A DNA stretch of 64,000 nucleotides from an uncultured Kiloniellaceae bacterium (lineage in GTDB: Bacteria > Pseudomonadota > Alphaproteobacteria > Kiloniellales > Kiloniellaceae). The stretch lies in assembly GCA_947500035.1 (NCBI GenBank), contig CANMQP010000001.1, positions 62,001 to 126,000 on the forward strand, given 5' to 3'. Of this stretch, positions 26,545 to 35,949 are shown in pieces. Numbering within the stretch: position 1 is the stretch's first letter; every line of letters begins with the position of its first letter. A program made the translations under genes and the position numbers. The notes under the pieces are model-generated. The model had not been told where the DNA came from and ran no database searches. It saw nothing but the letters and a program-made list of their open reading frames with translations.

Positions 26545-26964
26545 TCAGGCGACTTCTGGACTGCCGTCGCCTGATACCGCATCACCGCCCAAAGTCACAT
26601 CTCCGCCCTCTGCAACCGGGCCATCGGCAGTCTCGACACCAAGAACGCCGGCAGCAACCATCTCTTCGCCGGCAGCCTTGGCCATATCAACCATCGGCTC
26701 GTCGAATTCGGGCATGTCGTCTTCAGGCTCATCGGTCTCGATATGCTTTTGCAAGCCCTGAACCAACTCTTCGCCCAGCGCTTCGACGCTCACGGTTTCC
26801 TCAGCGATTTCACGCAGGGCGACGACCGGATTCTTATCGTTATCGCGCTCAACAGTCAGGCTTCCGCCGGACGAGATGTCGCGGGCCCGTTGCCCGGCCA
26901 ACATAACCAGCTCAAAGCGATTTGGGATTTTTACAACGCAATCTTCAACGGTAACGCGCGCCAT
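26545..26964 (-). CDS. rpoZ: RNA polymerase omega subunit
   Basis: Small polymerase subunit assisting beta' folding and ppGpp binding; 139 aa. The core [33 protein letters not shown] and [13 protein letters not shown] is unmistakable. The C-terminal half (from about residue 75) is an acidic, Gly/Ala-rich extension typical of alphaproteobacterial omega. It lies between folK and spoT; TTAA motifs in its upstream region are noted separately. Confidence 0.95.
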   Translation of the reverse strand: MARVTVEDCVVKIPNRFELVMLAGQRARDISSGGSLTVERDNDKNPVVALREIAEETVSVEALGEELVQGLQKHIETDEPEDDMPEFDEPMVDMAKAAGEEMVAAGVLGVETADGPVAEGGDVTLGGDAVSGDGSPEVA

Positions 26965-27177
26965 GAATTCGGAGCTCCGATCAATAAGTATAGTTTGTCA
27001 GGGACCTGAGGTCGCGGACTATAGGCTTCTGAGGTGTGTTACGCAAGCCGGTTTGTCAAGTATTTCGCGGTGTTTAGGCTCATTCCTGGAATCGTTTGAT
27101 GCCGCGGGTTGCAGGCTTCTCGTCACCCGGCCATGCGCTGCCATTCAGGACATGGTTAACAACAGTTAAACAGCCGT
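26965..27177. promoter_or_regulatory. rpoZ upstream region with TTAA-N6-TTAA
   Basis: 213-bp gap between folK and rpoZ. It contains ATGGTTAA (27152-27159, reverse of TTAACCAT) continuing as TTAA-N6-TTAA (27156-27169), which resembles CtrA-type motifs except for the spacer length. No gene was found. Confidence 0.35.
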
Positions 27178-27672
27178 TCAGTCATCCAGTTCAGTTACCT
27201 GCCCCGCGGGCAGCCCGGATACTAGTTCCTTGCCAGATTTGCCGGTTACCGGATGCCGCCACTCCGGTGCGATCTCGACAAGCGGCAGAACAACGAATGC
27301 CCGCTCCAACAGGCGAGGATGCGGCAGGATCGGGCAGGCTCCGGGTTGCGACACCAACCCGTCGTACGCAAGCAGGTCCAGATCAATAACACGGGCCTCA
27401 TTCCGTACCTTCCGAACGCGCCCGAGCCTGTTCTCAATCCCGTGCAGCCTTTGCAGTAGCTCATCGGGCGGAAGCGTCGTTTGCAGCAGAGCGACGCCAT
27501 TAATGTACCAAGGCTGATCGGAAACCGGAACCGGCTCGCTTCGATACCAGCGGGATCGGCGTTCAATCGCAATGCCTTGCTTTTCCAGCTCTTGAAGCGC
27601 AACTTCGCAAGCATTCCTGGGCGTCCCTAAGCCAGGAGTTGATAAGTTCGCACCTATTCCGATTAAGATCAC
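27178..27672 (-). CDS. folK: 2-amino-4-hydroxy-6-hydroxymethyldihydropteridine pyrophosphokinase
   Basis: Transfers pyrophosphate from ATP to the pterin in folate synthesis; 164 aa. MILIGIGANLS, YRSEPVPVSDQPWYINGVALLQT, LHGIENRLGRVRKVRNEARVIDLDLLAYDG and LPHPRLLERAFVVLPLVEIAP are the full set of HPPK motifs. No folP is adjacent. Confidence 0.95.
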   Translation of the reverse strand: MILIGIGANLSTPGLGTPRNACEVALQELEKQGIAIERRSRWYRSEPVPVSDQPWYINGVALLQTTLPPDELLQRLHGIENRLGRVRKVRNEARVIDLDLLAYDGLVSQPGACPILPHPRLLERAFVVLPLVEIAPEWRHPVTGKSGKELVSGLPAGQVTELDD

Positions 27673-27833
27673 GAAATCGCTATCCTGATTTTTGTCTCTT
27701 GCTGACAGGTCAATTTGTTCTAAGTATTATTACAAATGGATAAAACCCCATTAGAGGCCTTACCGCCAATTCAATCTTTAGTAGATTTAAATGCAATCAG
27801 TTATTCGTTTTTACACTAGCGTAAGGAATTAAC

Positions 27834-28454
27834 ATGAATTTCTACCCACAAGAGAAGGTAGCGTTATTCATTGACGGCTCAAACCTTTACGCGACCGCAA
27901 GAGCATTAGGTTTTGATATTGATTACAAACGCTTGCAAGGCCTTTTTGCAAGCCAGTGCAATATGATCAGAGCGTTTTACTACACCGCCCTGATCGAAGA
28001 CCAGGAATACTCACCGATCCGCCCGCTTGTCGACTGGCTCGATTACAACGGTTACACCATGGTGACCAAGCCGACGAAAGAGTTCACGGACGCGACGGGA
28101 CGCCGGAAGATCAAAGGGAATATGGACATCGAACTGGCGATCGACGTCCTGGAAATGGCCGAGCATCTGGATCACATCGTGCTCTTCTCCGGTGACGGCG
28201 ACTTCAGACGACTGGTCGAAGCGGTTCAGCGTAAGGGCGTGCGTGTGACTGTCGTGTCCACGGTTCGCTCACAACCCTCGATGGTTGCCGACGAGCTGCG
28301 CAGACAGGCTGACAGCTTCCTGGACATCTACGATTTGCAGCCGAAAATTGAACGCCAGAGTGGCGGCGAGACTCGGCGCCCGGCGGCCGAACCAGGTGTT
28401 GAGGAAGACGACTTCGACGATTACGATGACGTTTTCGAGGCCGAATCGGCCTAA
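27834..28454 (+). CDS. NYN domain (LabA/DUF88) putative ribonuclease
   Basis: 206 aa, PIN-like NYN nuclease fold. KVALFIDGSNLYATARALGFDIDY gives the first catalytic Asp, GNMDIELAIDVLEMAEHLDHIVLFSGDGDFRRLVEAVQRKGVRVTVVST gives the others. The C-terminal 35 residues are acidic and disordered. The gene is widely conserved at this chromosomal spot in alphaproteobacteria; RNA is the likely substrate but none is known. An AAGGAATT Shine-Dalgarno precedes ATG. Confidence 0.88.
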   Translation: MNFYPQEKVALFIDGSNLYATARALGFDIDYKRLQGLFASQCNMIRAFYYTALIEDQEYSPIRPLVDWLDYNGYTMVTKPTKEFTDATGRRKIKGNMDIELAIDVLEMAEHLDHIVLFSGDGDFRRLVEAVQRKGVRVTVVSTVRSQPSMVADELRRQADSFLDIYDLQPKIERQSGGETRRPAAEPGVEEDDFDDYDDVFEAESA

Positions 28455-28468
28455 ATCCGGTTTAGTAG

Positions 28469-29122
28469 ATGTCCATTGCAGCGCCGGATGCACCTGCATC
28501 CGACTGTCCGATCTGTCCGCGCTTGAGCGCATTTCGGCAAGCCAATCAGGAAAAGTTTCCGAGTTTCCACAATGCTCCGGTCCCCTCGTTCGGGCCGTTG
28601 GACGCCCGACTCCTGATCGTCGGCCTCGCACCGGGCCTCAAGGGAGCCAATCAGACCGGCCGTCCCTTCACCGGCGATTATGCCGGTGACCTGCTGTACG
28701 CGACCCTGAAGAAATTCGGCTTCGCGCGTGGCAACTATGACAAACGGCCCGACGATGGCCTCAGTCTGCACGACTGCAGGATCACGAACGCTGTTCGTTG
28801 CGTGCCGCCGGAAAACAAACCCACGACCCAGGAGAGCAAGGAATGCCTTGGTTTCCTGACCTCCGAGCTCACAACTTTGCCCCGGCTAAAAGCCCTGGTC
28901 GCTTTGGGTGGCATTGCCCACGGCTCGGTTCTGAGCGCACTGGGTCTGCGCAAGAGCCATTGTAAGTTTGCGCACAATACCGTCCATGAACTGCCGAATG
29001 GCTTTTTGCTGATCGATAGCTATCACTGCTCCCGCTACAACACCAACACAGGGCGCCTGACGGAAGAGATGTTCGAGGACGTGTTTCGATCAGTGCGCAA
29101 CCAGCTCGATCCAGAGGATTAG
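28469..29122 (+). CDS. uracil-DNA glycosylase family 5 (UDGb-type)
   Basis: Removes deaminated bases (uracil, hypoxanthine) from DNA; 217 aa. N-terminal CPIC..L Fe-S ligand region, active-site motif GLAPGLKGANQTGRPFTGDYAGDLL, and C-terminal motif IDSYHCSRYNTNTGRLT are those of family 5 rather than family 4. Cys residues (in CPIC, RCVPP and HCSRY) could ligate the 4Fe-4S cluster. Starts 15 bases after the NYN gene, so the two may be co-transcribed. Confidence 0.88.
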   Translation: MSIAAPDAPASDCPICPRLSAFRQANQEKFPSFHNAPVPSFGPLDARLLIVGLAPGLKGANQTGRPFTGDYAGDLLYATLKKFGFARGNYDKRPDDGLSLHDCRITNAVRCVPPENKPTTQESKECLGFLTSELTTLPRLKALVALGGIAHGSVLSALGLRKSHCKFAHNTVHELPNGFLLIDSYHCSRYNTNTGRLTEEMFEDVFRSVRNQLDPED

Positions 29123-29168
29123 TCCCCGGGTCTGGTTTTCCCCGGGTCTGGCTTTCCCGGATCTGGCC
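29123..29168. repeat. three tandem copies of a 15-16 bp unit
   Basis: Between the convergent udg and smpB genes the sequence repeats CCCCGGGTCTGGTTTT, CCCCGGGTCTGGCTTT and CCCGGATCTGGCCTT. The copies diverge by a few bases. It may reflect slippage; no terminator hairpin with a T-run is evident. Confidence 0.75.
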
Positions 29169-29636
29169 TTACAGCGTCTTGCTGCGCAGCAGGCGGGCTT
29201 TGTCCCGCTGCCAGTCCCGATTTTTCTCAGTCTGGCGTTTGTCGACCTGCTTTTTGCCGCGGGCCAGCCCAAGACCGACCTTGGCAATGCCGCGTTTGTT
29301 GAAGTAGAGGCTCACGGGAACCACCGTATAGCCCTCCCGATGCACCATTCCGATCATCTTCGCCATTTCCTTGCGTTTCAGCAGGATCTTGCGAGGCCGT
29401 TTGGGTTCGTGATTGAAGCGGTTGGCGGCGTCATAGGTCGGGATGTGCGCGTTTACCAGGAACATCTCGCCATTTTCCTCGCTGGCGTAGGATTCCAGGA
29501 TCGATGCACGCCCCTGACGCAACGACTTAACCTCGCTGCCGGTCAGCACTAAACCGCCTTCAACGACATCTTCGATAAAGTAATCGTGCCGCGCGCGTTT
29601 GTTCTGCGCGACAAGGTTGTTTGCACTGGCTGCCAT
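29169..29636 (-). CDS. smpB: SsrA-binding protein SmpB
   Basis: tmRNA partner in ribosome rescue, 155 aa. [40 protein letters not shown] and the basic tail [27 protein letters not shown] are typical. The start at MAASANN (29636) is preferred; an in-frame TTG four codons earlier is possible. Follows dapA on the same strand, the usual order. The ssrA gene is not in this window. Confidence 0.95.
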   Translation of the reverse strand: MAASANNLVAQNKRARHDYFIEDVVEGGLVLTGSEVKSLRQGRASILESYASEENGEMFLVNAHIPTYDAANRFNHEPKRPRKILLKRKEMAKMIGMVHREGYTVVPVSLYFNKRGIAKVGLGLARGKKQVDKRQTEKNRDWQRDKARLLRSKTL

Positions 29637-29686
29637 ATCTGATTTCAATCAGGCTGCGCGACGCGCAACCGCGATCGCATACTCCG

Positions 29687-30574
29687 TCAGTTCAACAGCC
29701 CGGCGTGGACCATGGCGTTCCGCACCGCAACGCGGCAAGTCTCGGAAATGGAGATCATCGGGAGCCGCAAACGATCTTCGCAGTGCCCGAGCAGACTCAG
29801 CGCGTACTTAGCGCCGCCAGGGCTTGGCTCCATGAACATTGCCTCGTGCAGCGGCATCAAACGCTGATTGAGCTCATCGACCCGATCGAAGTCCCGCGCC
29901 TGCCAGGCATCCTGAACCTGGGCACAAAGAGCGGGCGCAACGTTGGCCGTAACCGAAATGCAGCCATGGCCGCCTTGCGCAAGGAACGGTACCGCCGTCG
30001 CATCCTCGCCGGAGAGCTGGGCGAAATCATCGCCGATCACCCGGCGCGTCTTGGCCGGGCGCGCAAGATCCGCCGTCGCATCCTTCACACCGACGATATT
30101 CGGTAACTCGGCAAGCCGCGCCATGGTCTCGACGCTCATATCGACAATGCTGCGGCCCGGGATGTTGTAGATCACGATCGGGATCTCGACCGCGTCATGG
30201 ATCGCCTTGAAGTGCTGGTAAAGACCTTCCTGACTGGGCTTGTTGTAGTAAGGCGTCACGATCAGCGCAGCATCCGCGCCAGAGGCCTTCGCCCCCCGGG
30301 TCAGGGCAATCGCTTCCTCTGTCGAATTCGAGCCGGTTCCGGCGATAACCGGAACTTTCCCATTGGCGACTTCGACGCAGAGTTTGGTCACGCGCATGTC
30401 TTCGTCATGAGAGAGCGTCGGTGACTCGCCCGTCGTGCCGCAAGGAACAACGCCGTGGCTTCCCTCACTTATCTGCCATTGAACGAAGTCCTGAAACGCT
30501 TTCTCGTCGACCGAACCATTTGTGAACGGCGTAATCAGCGCCGGGAGTGAGCCCCTGAACATCGGGCCAGCCAT
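29687..30574 (-). CDS. dapA: 4-hydroxy-tetrahydrodipicolinate synthase
   Basis: First committed step to lysine and diaminopimelate; TIM barrel, 295 aa. [49 protein letters not shown] (catalytic Tyr) and [13 protein letters not shown] (Schiff-base Lys) are all intact. Diverges from the lytic transglycosylase gene. No riboswitch was seen upstream. Confidence 0.95.
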   Translation of the reverse strand: MAGPMFRGSLPALITPFTNGSVDEKAFQDFVQWQISEGSHGVVPCGTTGESPTLSHDEDMRVTKLCVEVANGKVPVIAGTGSNSTEEAIALTRGAKASGADAALIVTPYYNKPSQEGLYQHFKAIHDAVEIPIVIYNIPGRSIVDMSVETMARLAELPNIVGVKDATADLARPAKTRRVIGDDFAQLSGEDATAVPFLAQGGHGCISVTANVAPALCAQVQDAWQARDFDRVDELNQRLMPLHEAMFMEPSPGGAKYALSLLGHCEDRLRLPMISISETCRVAVRNAMVHAGLLN

Positions 30575-30853
30575 ATTTTTTCCCCAGTAATCAAATATAA
30601 AGCGTCAGATCTGCATACTTGCACCGCGCGAAGATACTCTCTCGCCGGAACCCCGGCAAGAACATCACAACCGCGCCCAGACACTCTGCTTCCGAGTTTG
30701 GTCACAATAGTTTCACGAATACGCTCCTGCGAGCACTTTGGAATGGTAAAGCAGGCTGTTAAAGTCATGGGGCTCATCCTCTCTCAACGGTCTCCCGAAA
30801 GATCACACTTCGGTGCGTTGAAAGAGGGCCGCTGGCCCCCAAATGGATAAGTC

Positions 30854-32950
30854 ATGCGTGTACTGTCGGCGTATTTCTTTTTGACCCTTTGCTTCGGAGT
30901 CACGCAGGGCTTCGAAAGCACGACTGCGAGCGCGCAAAGCCTTCAAAAGCAAAGCCACCGGGACGCGATCCTCAAGAAAGACGCCGTGGTTGAAGCAGCC
31001 ACCGTCGGTGACAAAGAACTGCTCGGTCCTCCTGACCGCGTCCGATTCAAAAAATTCTTTACCGATGTAGACGCCGGGCGCGTCTCCAAAGCCTGCGCCA
31101 ATACACGCCACATAACCCACGAAATCGCACGCGAATTAACTACATGGGTCTGCCTCGATAAAGGCAGTAACCCCTCATCGTTTGAAACACATGCCGAATT
31201 TGCGTCCAGTCATCTCCATTGGCCTTGGCTTAAGCAGCTCCGGCGAAAAACCGAAGCCAGGCTGACCGGACAGACGCCCGACAGTGAAATTATCTCCTGG
31301 TTCGACAACCAACCGCCGCTGACCGGCCGGGGTGCCGCGGCCTATGCGGGCGCGTTAAAGCGGGCGGGCCGCGACGACGAGCTCCAAGCTCTGGTCGCCG
31401 TGAGCTGGGTGGCATTGGATTTCGGCCGCGTCGAATCCATGGATTTCCATCGGCGTTATAAGTCGATGATCACACCCGAGATGAACCAGAGCCGCCTGGA
31501 GCGCCTGCTCTGGGAGCGGAAATACACATCTGCGTCACGCCAGGCACGCCTGGTCCCGGATGACCAGCGCCGGCTTGCGGAAGCGCGCATCGCGCTTGGG
31601 AAAGGGCTGGCCGGGGTCGATGCGGCGATTGGCCGTGTCCCCGCCCAATTGAAGGAGGATCCGGGACTGCTCTATGAGCGCGCCCGTTGGCGCTGGCGGA
31701 AAGGCCGGCGCGACGCTGTCGTCGAGCTCATCGATAAGGCCGGCCCGTCAGTGCCCCGCCCGGAACTCTGGTGGTCAATGCGCCACAGCCTCGCCCGCAG
31801 CGCGCTATCCAAAGGCAATATCGAGCAGGCTTATCGGATCAGCAGCAATCATGGCATGAGCAACGGCATCGGCTTCGCGGAGGGCGAATGGCTGGCAGGC
31901 TGGATTTCCCTGCGGTTTCTGAAGCAGCCACGCCGGGGCTATGAGCACTTCGCACGGCTCTACTACGGTGTTGAGTCGCCCATAAGTCAGGCGCGCGGCG
32001 CCTATTGGGCAGGCGAAGCCGCGCGCACCATGGGCAACGAAAAGTGGAGCCAGCGCTGGTACAAGATCGCTGCCGGTCATCGCACCACGTTCTATGGCCA
32101 ACTCGCCGCCCACCGCCTTGGACGTCAAATCAACCTCCCCATAAATCCGTATCAACCGCCGACGGACGCCGAACGGCAGGCTTTCGAAAAGCAGGATCTC
32201 GTCACGGTAGTTAAGCTTCTGAGCCTGGTTGACCAGCCCCGGTACCAGGATGCGTTTCTCAGCCGCCTGCGGCTGAATGCCAAAAGCTCTGCCGACTACA
32301 TCTTGACGGCCGAACTGGCCCGAGAACAGTCGCGCCTGGGCAGTGCACTGAAGGTCGCAAAAAGGGCTCAGCGCAACAGCATCACCCTTCTTGAACATCT
32401 CTACCCTTCGATCGAAACCGGGAAGACCGAACCGGAAACCGCCTTGATCCTGGCCCTGATCCGTCAGGAGAGCGCCTTCGATACCCAGGCCAAAAGCCAC
32501 GCCGGCGCGCGGGGGCTGATGCAATTGATGCCCGCAACCGCGAAGGAAGTCGCGCGTTCCCAGCGTAAAAAGTTCAGCAAGGACCGCCTGATCAGTGACC
32601 CACAGTACAATCTTTCTTTGGGTCAGGCTTATCTGTCACAGGTCTTGGACCGCTTTAACGGCTCCTACATTCTCGCCCTCGCCGCCTACAACGCCGGTCC
32701 CCATCGGGCGCGCACGTGGATCCGCGAGTTCGGTGATCCCAGAGACCCCGGTATCGACCCGATCGACTGGATTGAGCAGATTCCCTTCTCGGAAACACGG
32801 AACTATGTTCAGAGAATCCTCGAAAGCCTGTCGGTTTACCGGCTGATCCTTGCCGATGGACGCGCCGCGCCCTCGGCTTCTCCCCATTCGACCGGTAATC
32901 CCTTCGTCTCCTGGGGCCATCAAACCCCTTCCGACCCCTGCTGCTTCTGA
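30854..32950 (+). CDS. soluble-type lytic murein transglycosylase
   Basis: Periplasmic peptidoglycan-cleaving enzyme, 698 aa. A signal peptide (MRVLSAYFFLTLCFGVTQG...) leads into a long alpha-superhelical domain (about 60-490) and a C-terminal SLT domain: LALIRQESAFDTQAKSHAGARGLMQLMPATAKEVA with the catalytic Glu, and LSLGQAYLSQVLDRFNGSYILALAAYNAGPHR. Adjacent to dapA, conserved in the group. A MITE-like element starts 19 bases after its stop. Confidence 0.92.
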   Translation: MRVLSAYFFLTLCFGVTQGFESTTASAQSLQKQSHRDAILKKDAVVEAATVGDKELLGPPDRVRFKKFFTDVDAGRVSKACANTRHITHEIARELTTWVCLDKGSNPSSFETHAEFASSHLHWPWLKQLRRKTEARLTGQTPDSEIISWFDNQPPLTGRGAAAYAGALKRAGRDDELQALVAVSWVALDFGRVESMDFHRRYKSMITPEMNQSRLERLLWERKYTSASRQARLVPDDQRRLAEARIALGKGLAGVDAAIGRVPAQLKEDPGLLYERARWRWRKGRRDAVVELIDKAGPSVPRPELWWSMRHSLARSALSKGNIEQAYRISSNHGMSNGIGFAEGEWLAGWISLRFLKQPRRGYEHFARLYYGVESPISQARGAYWAGEAARTMGNEKWSQRWYKIAAGHRTTFYGQLAAHRLGRQINLPINPYQPPTDAERQAFEKQDLVTVVKLLSLVDQPRYQDAFLSRLRLNAKSSADYILTAELAREQSRLGSALKVAKRAQRNSITLLEHLYPSIETGKTEPETALILALIRQESAFDTQAKSHAGARGLMQLMPATAKEVARSQRKKFSKDRLISDPQYNLSLGQAYLSQVLDRFNGSYILALAAYNAGPHRARTWIREFGDPRDPGIDPIDWIEQIPFSETRNYVQRILESLSVYRLILADGRAAPSASPHSTGNPFVSWGHQTPSDPCCF

Positions 32951-32968
32951 AGCGGCCATCGATCACCA

Positions 32969-33233
32969 TAGTGTGGTGGAACTGAAGTTCGTGTCATTTA
33001 TGATCGCTTTTGCGGTTTTCTGAGCAGGAAGTGCCGTTCTGGCGATGCTGAAGCATCGGCGAGCGGCGGTGACGCCCTTCAGAGAGCCACAAAAGCGACC
33101 TTCCCGGCGCCTTTGCAAGTCCCGCGGATGTCGCGAGGACCTTGTGATGCTCCACATCACTGCGGCCCTCGCGCCTAACAGCGTAACTTGCAAAGACGTC
33201 ATAAATCGCACGAACTTCAGTTCCACCACACTA
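32969..33233. mobile_element. 265-bp MITE-like element with long terminal inverted repeats
   Basis: The element is bounded by TA on both sides and has inverted ends of about 32 bp that differ at only two or three positions (GTGTGGTGGAACTGAAGTTC... at 32971 and its reverse complement ending at 33231). TA at both ends suits target duplication by an IS630/mariner-type transposase. The interior has no ORF of note but further internal stems, e.g. CGCGAGG...CCTCGCG around 33133-33175 with GTGATG/CATCAC inside. Non-autonomous; no transposase is in the window. A shorter element with related ends lies at 54655. Confidence 0.8.
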
Positions 33234-33381
33234 GCTTTAACGGGCTGCGTCTTTCAGACAGCGAGCCTTTGGGCTAGCATTGCTCCATATCATCTTGAGC
33301 GCGGTCGTTTCTGACATCATTCGTCAAGAAGCGTGATCGTTCTGTTACCGGGGCCGCGGCTCCGGATCATAAGGAATGCAC

Positions 33382-34074
33382 ATGAGCCATCCAGATTTCG
33401 CCTCGGTCGAGGCTTGCGTTTTCGACGCCTACGGCACCCTTTTCAACGTCCACTCCGCCGTCGCGCGGGGCGGAGAAAGCCTGGGCGACAAGGCCGACGA
33501 CGTCTCAAATACCTGGCGCCAGAAACAGCTGGAGTACACCTGGCTCCGCAGTCTTATGGGGGCGCACGCAGATTTCTGGCAGGTCACCTCCGACGGGCTC
33601 GATTACGCCCTCGAAGCGCATGGGGTTGCGGACAAGGACCTCCACGCCAAGCTCATGGAGCTCTACCTGACCCTGGATGCTTACGGCGACGTCCAGCTCA
33701 CCCTGCAGAAACTGCGCAAAGCCGGCTACAAGACCGCTATTCTTTCCAACGGCACGCCCGAGATGCTGGAAGCCGCGGTCACCTCGGCAGGCCTCAAAGA
33801 CCTGTTCGACGAGAACCTCTCGATCGAGGATGTCGGTGTTTACAAGCCGGACAACCGGGTCTACCAGCTGGCCGTTGACCGTCTCTCCGTTGCACCGGAG
33901 AAAATCTGTTTTGTCTCCACCAACGCGTGGGATGCTTCCGGCGCGGCTCATTTCGGCTTCAACGTGGCCTGGCTCAACCGCTTCAACAAAATCCAGGAAG
34001 TCCTGCCCGGTAAACCCAAGGTCGTCATCAACACGCTCGTCGATCTCATGGAACTAATGGGGTTAGGCTTATGA
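33382..34074 (+). CDS. haloacid dehalogenase, type II (L-2-haloacid dehalogenase-like)
   Basis: HAD hydrolase of 230 aa. Nucleophile Asp15 in VFDAYGTLFNVHSA; ILSNGTPEML (motif II Ser/Asn); KPDNRVYQLA (Lys); and FVSTNAWDASGAAHFGF, matching the SxNxWD motif of true L-2-haloacid dehalogenases. The start at the second ATG (33382) is chosen because AAGGA directly abuts the first ATG (33376). It overlaps the next gene by 4 bp (ATGA) and begins a three-gene operon. The physiological substrate may be a halogenated or other 2-substituted acid. Confidence 0.85.
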   Translation: MSHPDFASVEACVFDAYGTLFNVHSAVARGGESLGDKADDVSNTWRQKQLEYTWLRSLMGAHADFWQVTSDGLDYALEAHGVADKDLHAKLMELYLTLDAYGDVQLTLQKLRKAGYKTAILSNGTPEMLEAAVTSAGLKDLFDENLSIEDVGVYKPDNRVYQLAVDRLSVAPEKICFVSTNAWDASGAAHFGFNVAWLNRFNKIQEVLPGKPKVVINTLVDLMELMGLGL

Positions 34075-35072
34075 CCGGCACACAGTCCGCAGCAGACATC
34101 ACCCCACCGGTCTTCGCCGATGTTCAAGCGGCGGCAGAGCGGCTTTCGGGCCGGGCGATCCGCACCCCCTTGCTGGAAAACGTCCAATTAAACGAACTCT
34201 GCGGCGGCCGGGTTCTCATCAAGGCGGAGACTCTGCAAAGGACCGGTTCCTTCAAATTCCGCGGTGCGTTCAATCTGCTTAGCCAAATTCCAGAGGATCA
34301 AAAAGCCGCCGGGGTGGTGACCTGCTCCTCCGGAAATCACGCGCAGGGCGTTGCCTCAGCAGCTGCGATCCTGGGATTGAAGGCCATCGTGGTGATGCCC
34401 GAGGACGCACCGAAGATCAAAATCGAAAATACCAAGGGCTATGGAGCCGAGGTCGTCTTCTTTGACCGCTATCGTGAATCCCGGGAAGAGATCGTCGCGT
34501 CGATTTCCGCAGGCACCCAAATGACCTTCGCGCCACCCTATGATCATCCGCACACAATCGCCGGACAAGGCACCTGCGGGCTTGAGATTGCGCAGCAGGT
34601 GCGTGAACTCGGTGTGCCACTCGACAACATGCTGGTTTGTTGCGGTGGCGGCGGGCTGACCGCCGGCGTCGCTCTCGCCCTTTCGGAAAAGAGTCCCGGT
34701 ACGAAGGTCTATACCGTTGAACCCGCCGACTTTGACGATACCGCACGTTCACTGGCGGCGCAGCAGCGGGTCAGCAACGAACCCGGCCAAAGTTCCATCT
34801 GCGATGCCATTCTGACGCCGACACCCGGCGAGATCACTTTTGAGATCAATCGTAAGCTGCTCGCGGGCGGCCTCTCCGTCACCGACAGCGAGGTCCGGGA
34901 TGCGATGCGTTTTGCCTTCAACACCTTGAAAATGGTCGTTGAACCGGGTGGCGCCGTTACGCTGGCCGCGGTCCTGAGTGGCCGCATCGACACCAGGGAC
35001 AAAGTCACGGCGATCACCCTGTCTGGCGGCAATGTTGATCCGGCTGTGTTCAGGTCGGTCCTGGAAGCCTGA
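34071..35072 (+). CDS. threonine/serine dehydratase (PLP fold type II)
   Basis: 333 aa. Schiff-base Lys in LQRTGSFKFRGAFNLL, the substrate loop CSSGNHAQGVA and the phosphate-binding CCGGGGLTAGVALAL are intact. It lacks the C-terminal regulatory ACT domains of biosynthetic IlvA, so it resembles catabolic threonine/serine dehydratases or hydroxyaspartate/serine racemase-type enzymes; the exact substrate is uncertain. Translationally coupled to the haloacid dehalogenase gene before it, with the PhyH gene 10 bases after it. Confidence 0.85.
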   Translation: MTGTQSAADITPPVFADVQAAAERLSGRAIRTPLLENVQLNELCGGRVLIKAETLQRTGSFKFRGAFNLLSQIPEDQKAAGVVTCSSGNHAQGVASAAAILGLKAIVVMPEDAPKIKIENTKGYGAEVVFFDRYRESREEIVASISAGTQMTFAPPYDHPHTIAGQGTCGLEIAQQVRELGVPLDNMLVCCGGGGLTAGVALALSEKSPGTKVYTVEPADFDDTARSLAAQQRVSNEPGQSSICDAILTPTPGEITFEINRKLLAGGLSVTDSEVRDAMRFAFNTLKMVVEPGGAVTLAAVLSGRIDTRDKVTAITLSGGNVDPAVFRSVLEA

Positions 35073-35082
35073 GAGGCCTCGG

Positions 35083-35889
35083 ATGTCACTCGCGAAAGAA
35101 CTGATTGGTGAAACCCAGATCGCCGCTTACGCCCGTGACGGAGCCGTGCATATCCCCGGCCTCTTTGCCGAATGGGTGGACGTCATCAAGGGGGCCATCG
35201 CTGAAAACATGGCCGCGCCCGGTCCCTACGCCGCGGAGAACGTCACCGGTGGCGAGAGCGGAAGTTTCTTCGACGATTACTGTAACTGGGAGCGCATTCC
35301 CGCGCTCAGAGACATTGTCGAAAACTCTCCCAGCGCGGAGGCCGCTGCGCTGATCATGCGCTCGAAGCGCGCCCAATTCTTTCATGATCACATTCTGGTC
35401 AAAGAGCCGGGAACCTCCAAGCCCACCCCCTGGCATCAGGACGCGCCCTACTACTTTGTCGACGGCGGGCAGAGTGTCAGCTTCTGGATCCCCGTCGACC
35501 CGGTTGACGAGGCCTCGCTGCGCCTGATCAAAGGATCCCATCTTTGGGATAAGATGGTCCTGCCGGTAAAATGGCTGAACAACGGCGATTTTTATCCCGA
35601 GAGTTCAGACTATCTGCCCGTGCCGGATCCCGACCAGGAACCCGAAAAATTTGAAACTCTGGAATGGTCGATGGCGCCCGGCGACGCGGTGCTGTTTGAT
35701 TTCAGAACCCTGCATGGCGCACGCGCGAACATGACCAGCCGGCGGCGGCGTGCCCTCTCTCTGCGGTGGGTCGGCGACGATGCACGTTACGTCGAACGTC
35801 CGGGCAGAACCTCACCTCCCTTTCCAGACCATAAGATGTCTCCCGGCCAGCGCCTGCGCGAGGACTGGTTTCCGGTTGTCTGGAAGTAG
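35083..35889 (+). CDS. phytanoyl-CoA dioxygenase (PhyH) family protein
   Basis: Fe(II)/2-oxoglutarate oxygenase fold, 268 aa. Iron ligands His/Asp in PTPWHQDAPYYFVDGG and the distal His in DFRTLHGARANMTSRRRRALSLRW, where an Arg would bind 2-oxoglutarate. PWHQDAPYY with VSFWIPVDPVDEASLRLIKGSH is the standard PhyH core. Third gene of the operon with a dehalogenase and a dehydratase, which suggests a joint catabolic path for a small hydroxylated or halogenated acid, but no substrate is shown. Confidence 0.82.
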   Translation: MSLAKELIGETQIAAYARDGAVHIPGLFAEWVDVIKGAIAENMAAPGPYAAENVTGGESGSFFDDYCNWERIPALRDIVENSPSAEAAALIMRSKRAQFFHDHILVKEPGTSKPTPWHQDAPYYFVDGGQSVSFWIPVDPVDEASLRLIKGSHLWDKMVLPVKWLNNGDFYPESSDYLPVPDPDQEPEKFETLEWSMAPGDAVLFDFRTLHGARANMTSRRRRALSLRWVGDDARYVERPGRTSPPFPDHKMSPGQRLREDWFPVVWK

Positions 35890-35949
35890 GTGACGCAGGA
35901 AGCCTGCGAAAGGCGGCAAAACCTCGAACACTGCAGTTTGCAGGAAGGA

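Noticed and set aside
33045..33314. ORFs inside the MITE-like element
   Set aside because: They consist of the inverted-repeat sequence and its internal stems; no transposase motif such as DDE residues is visible.
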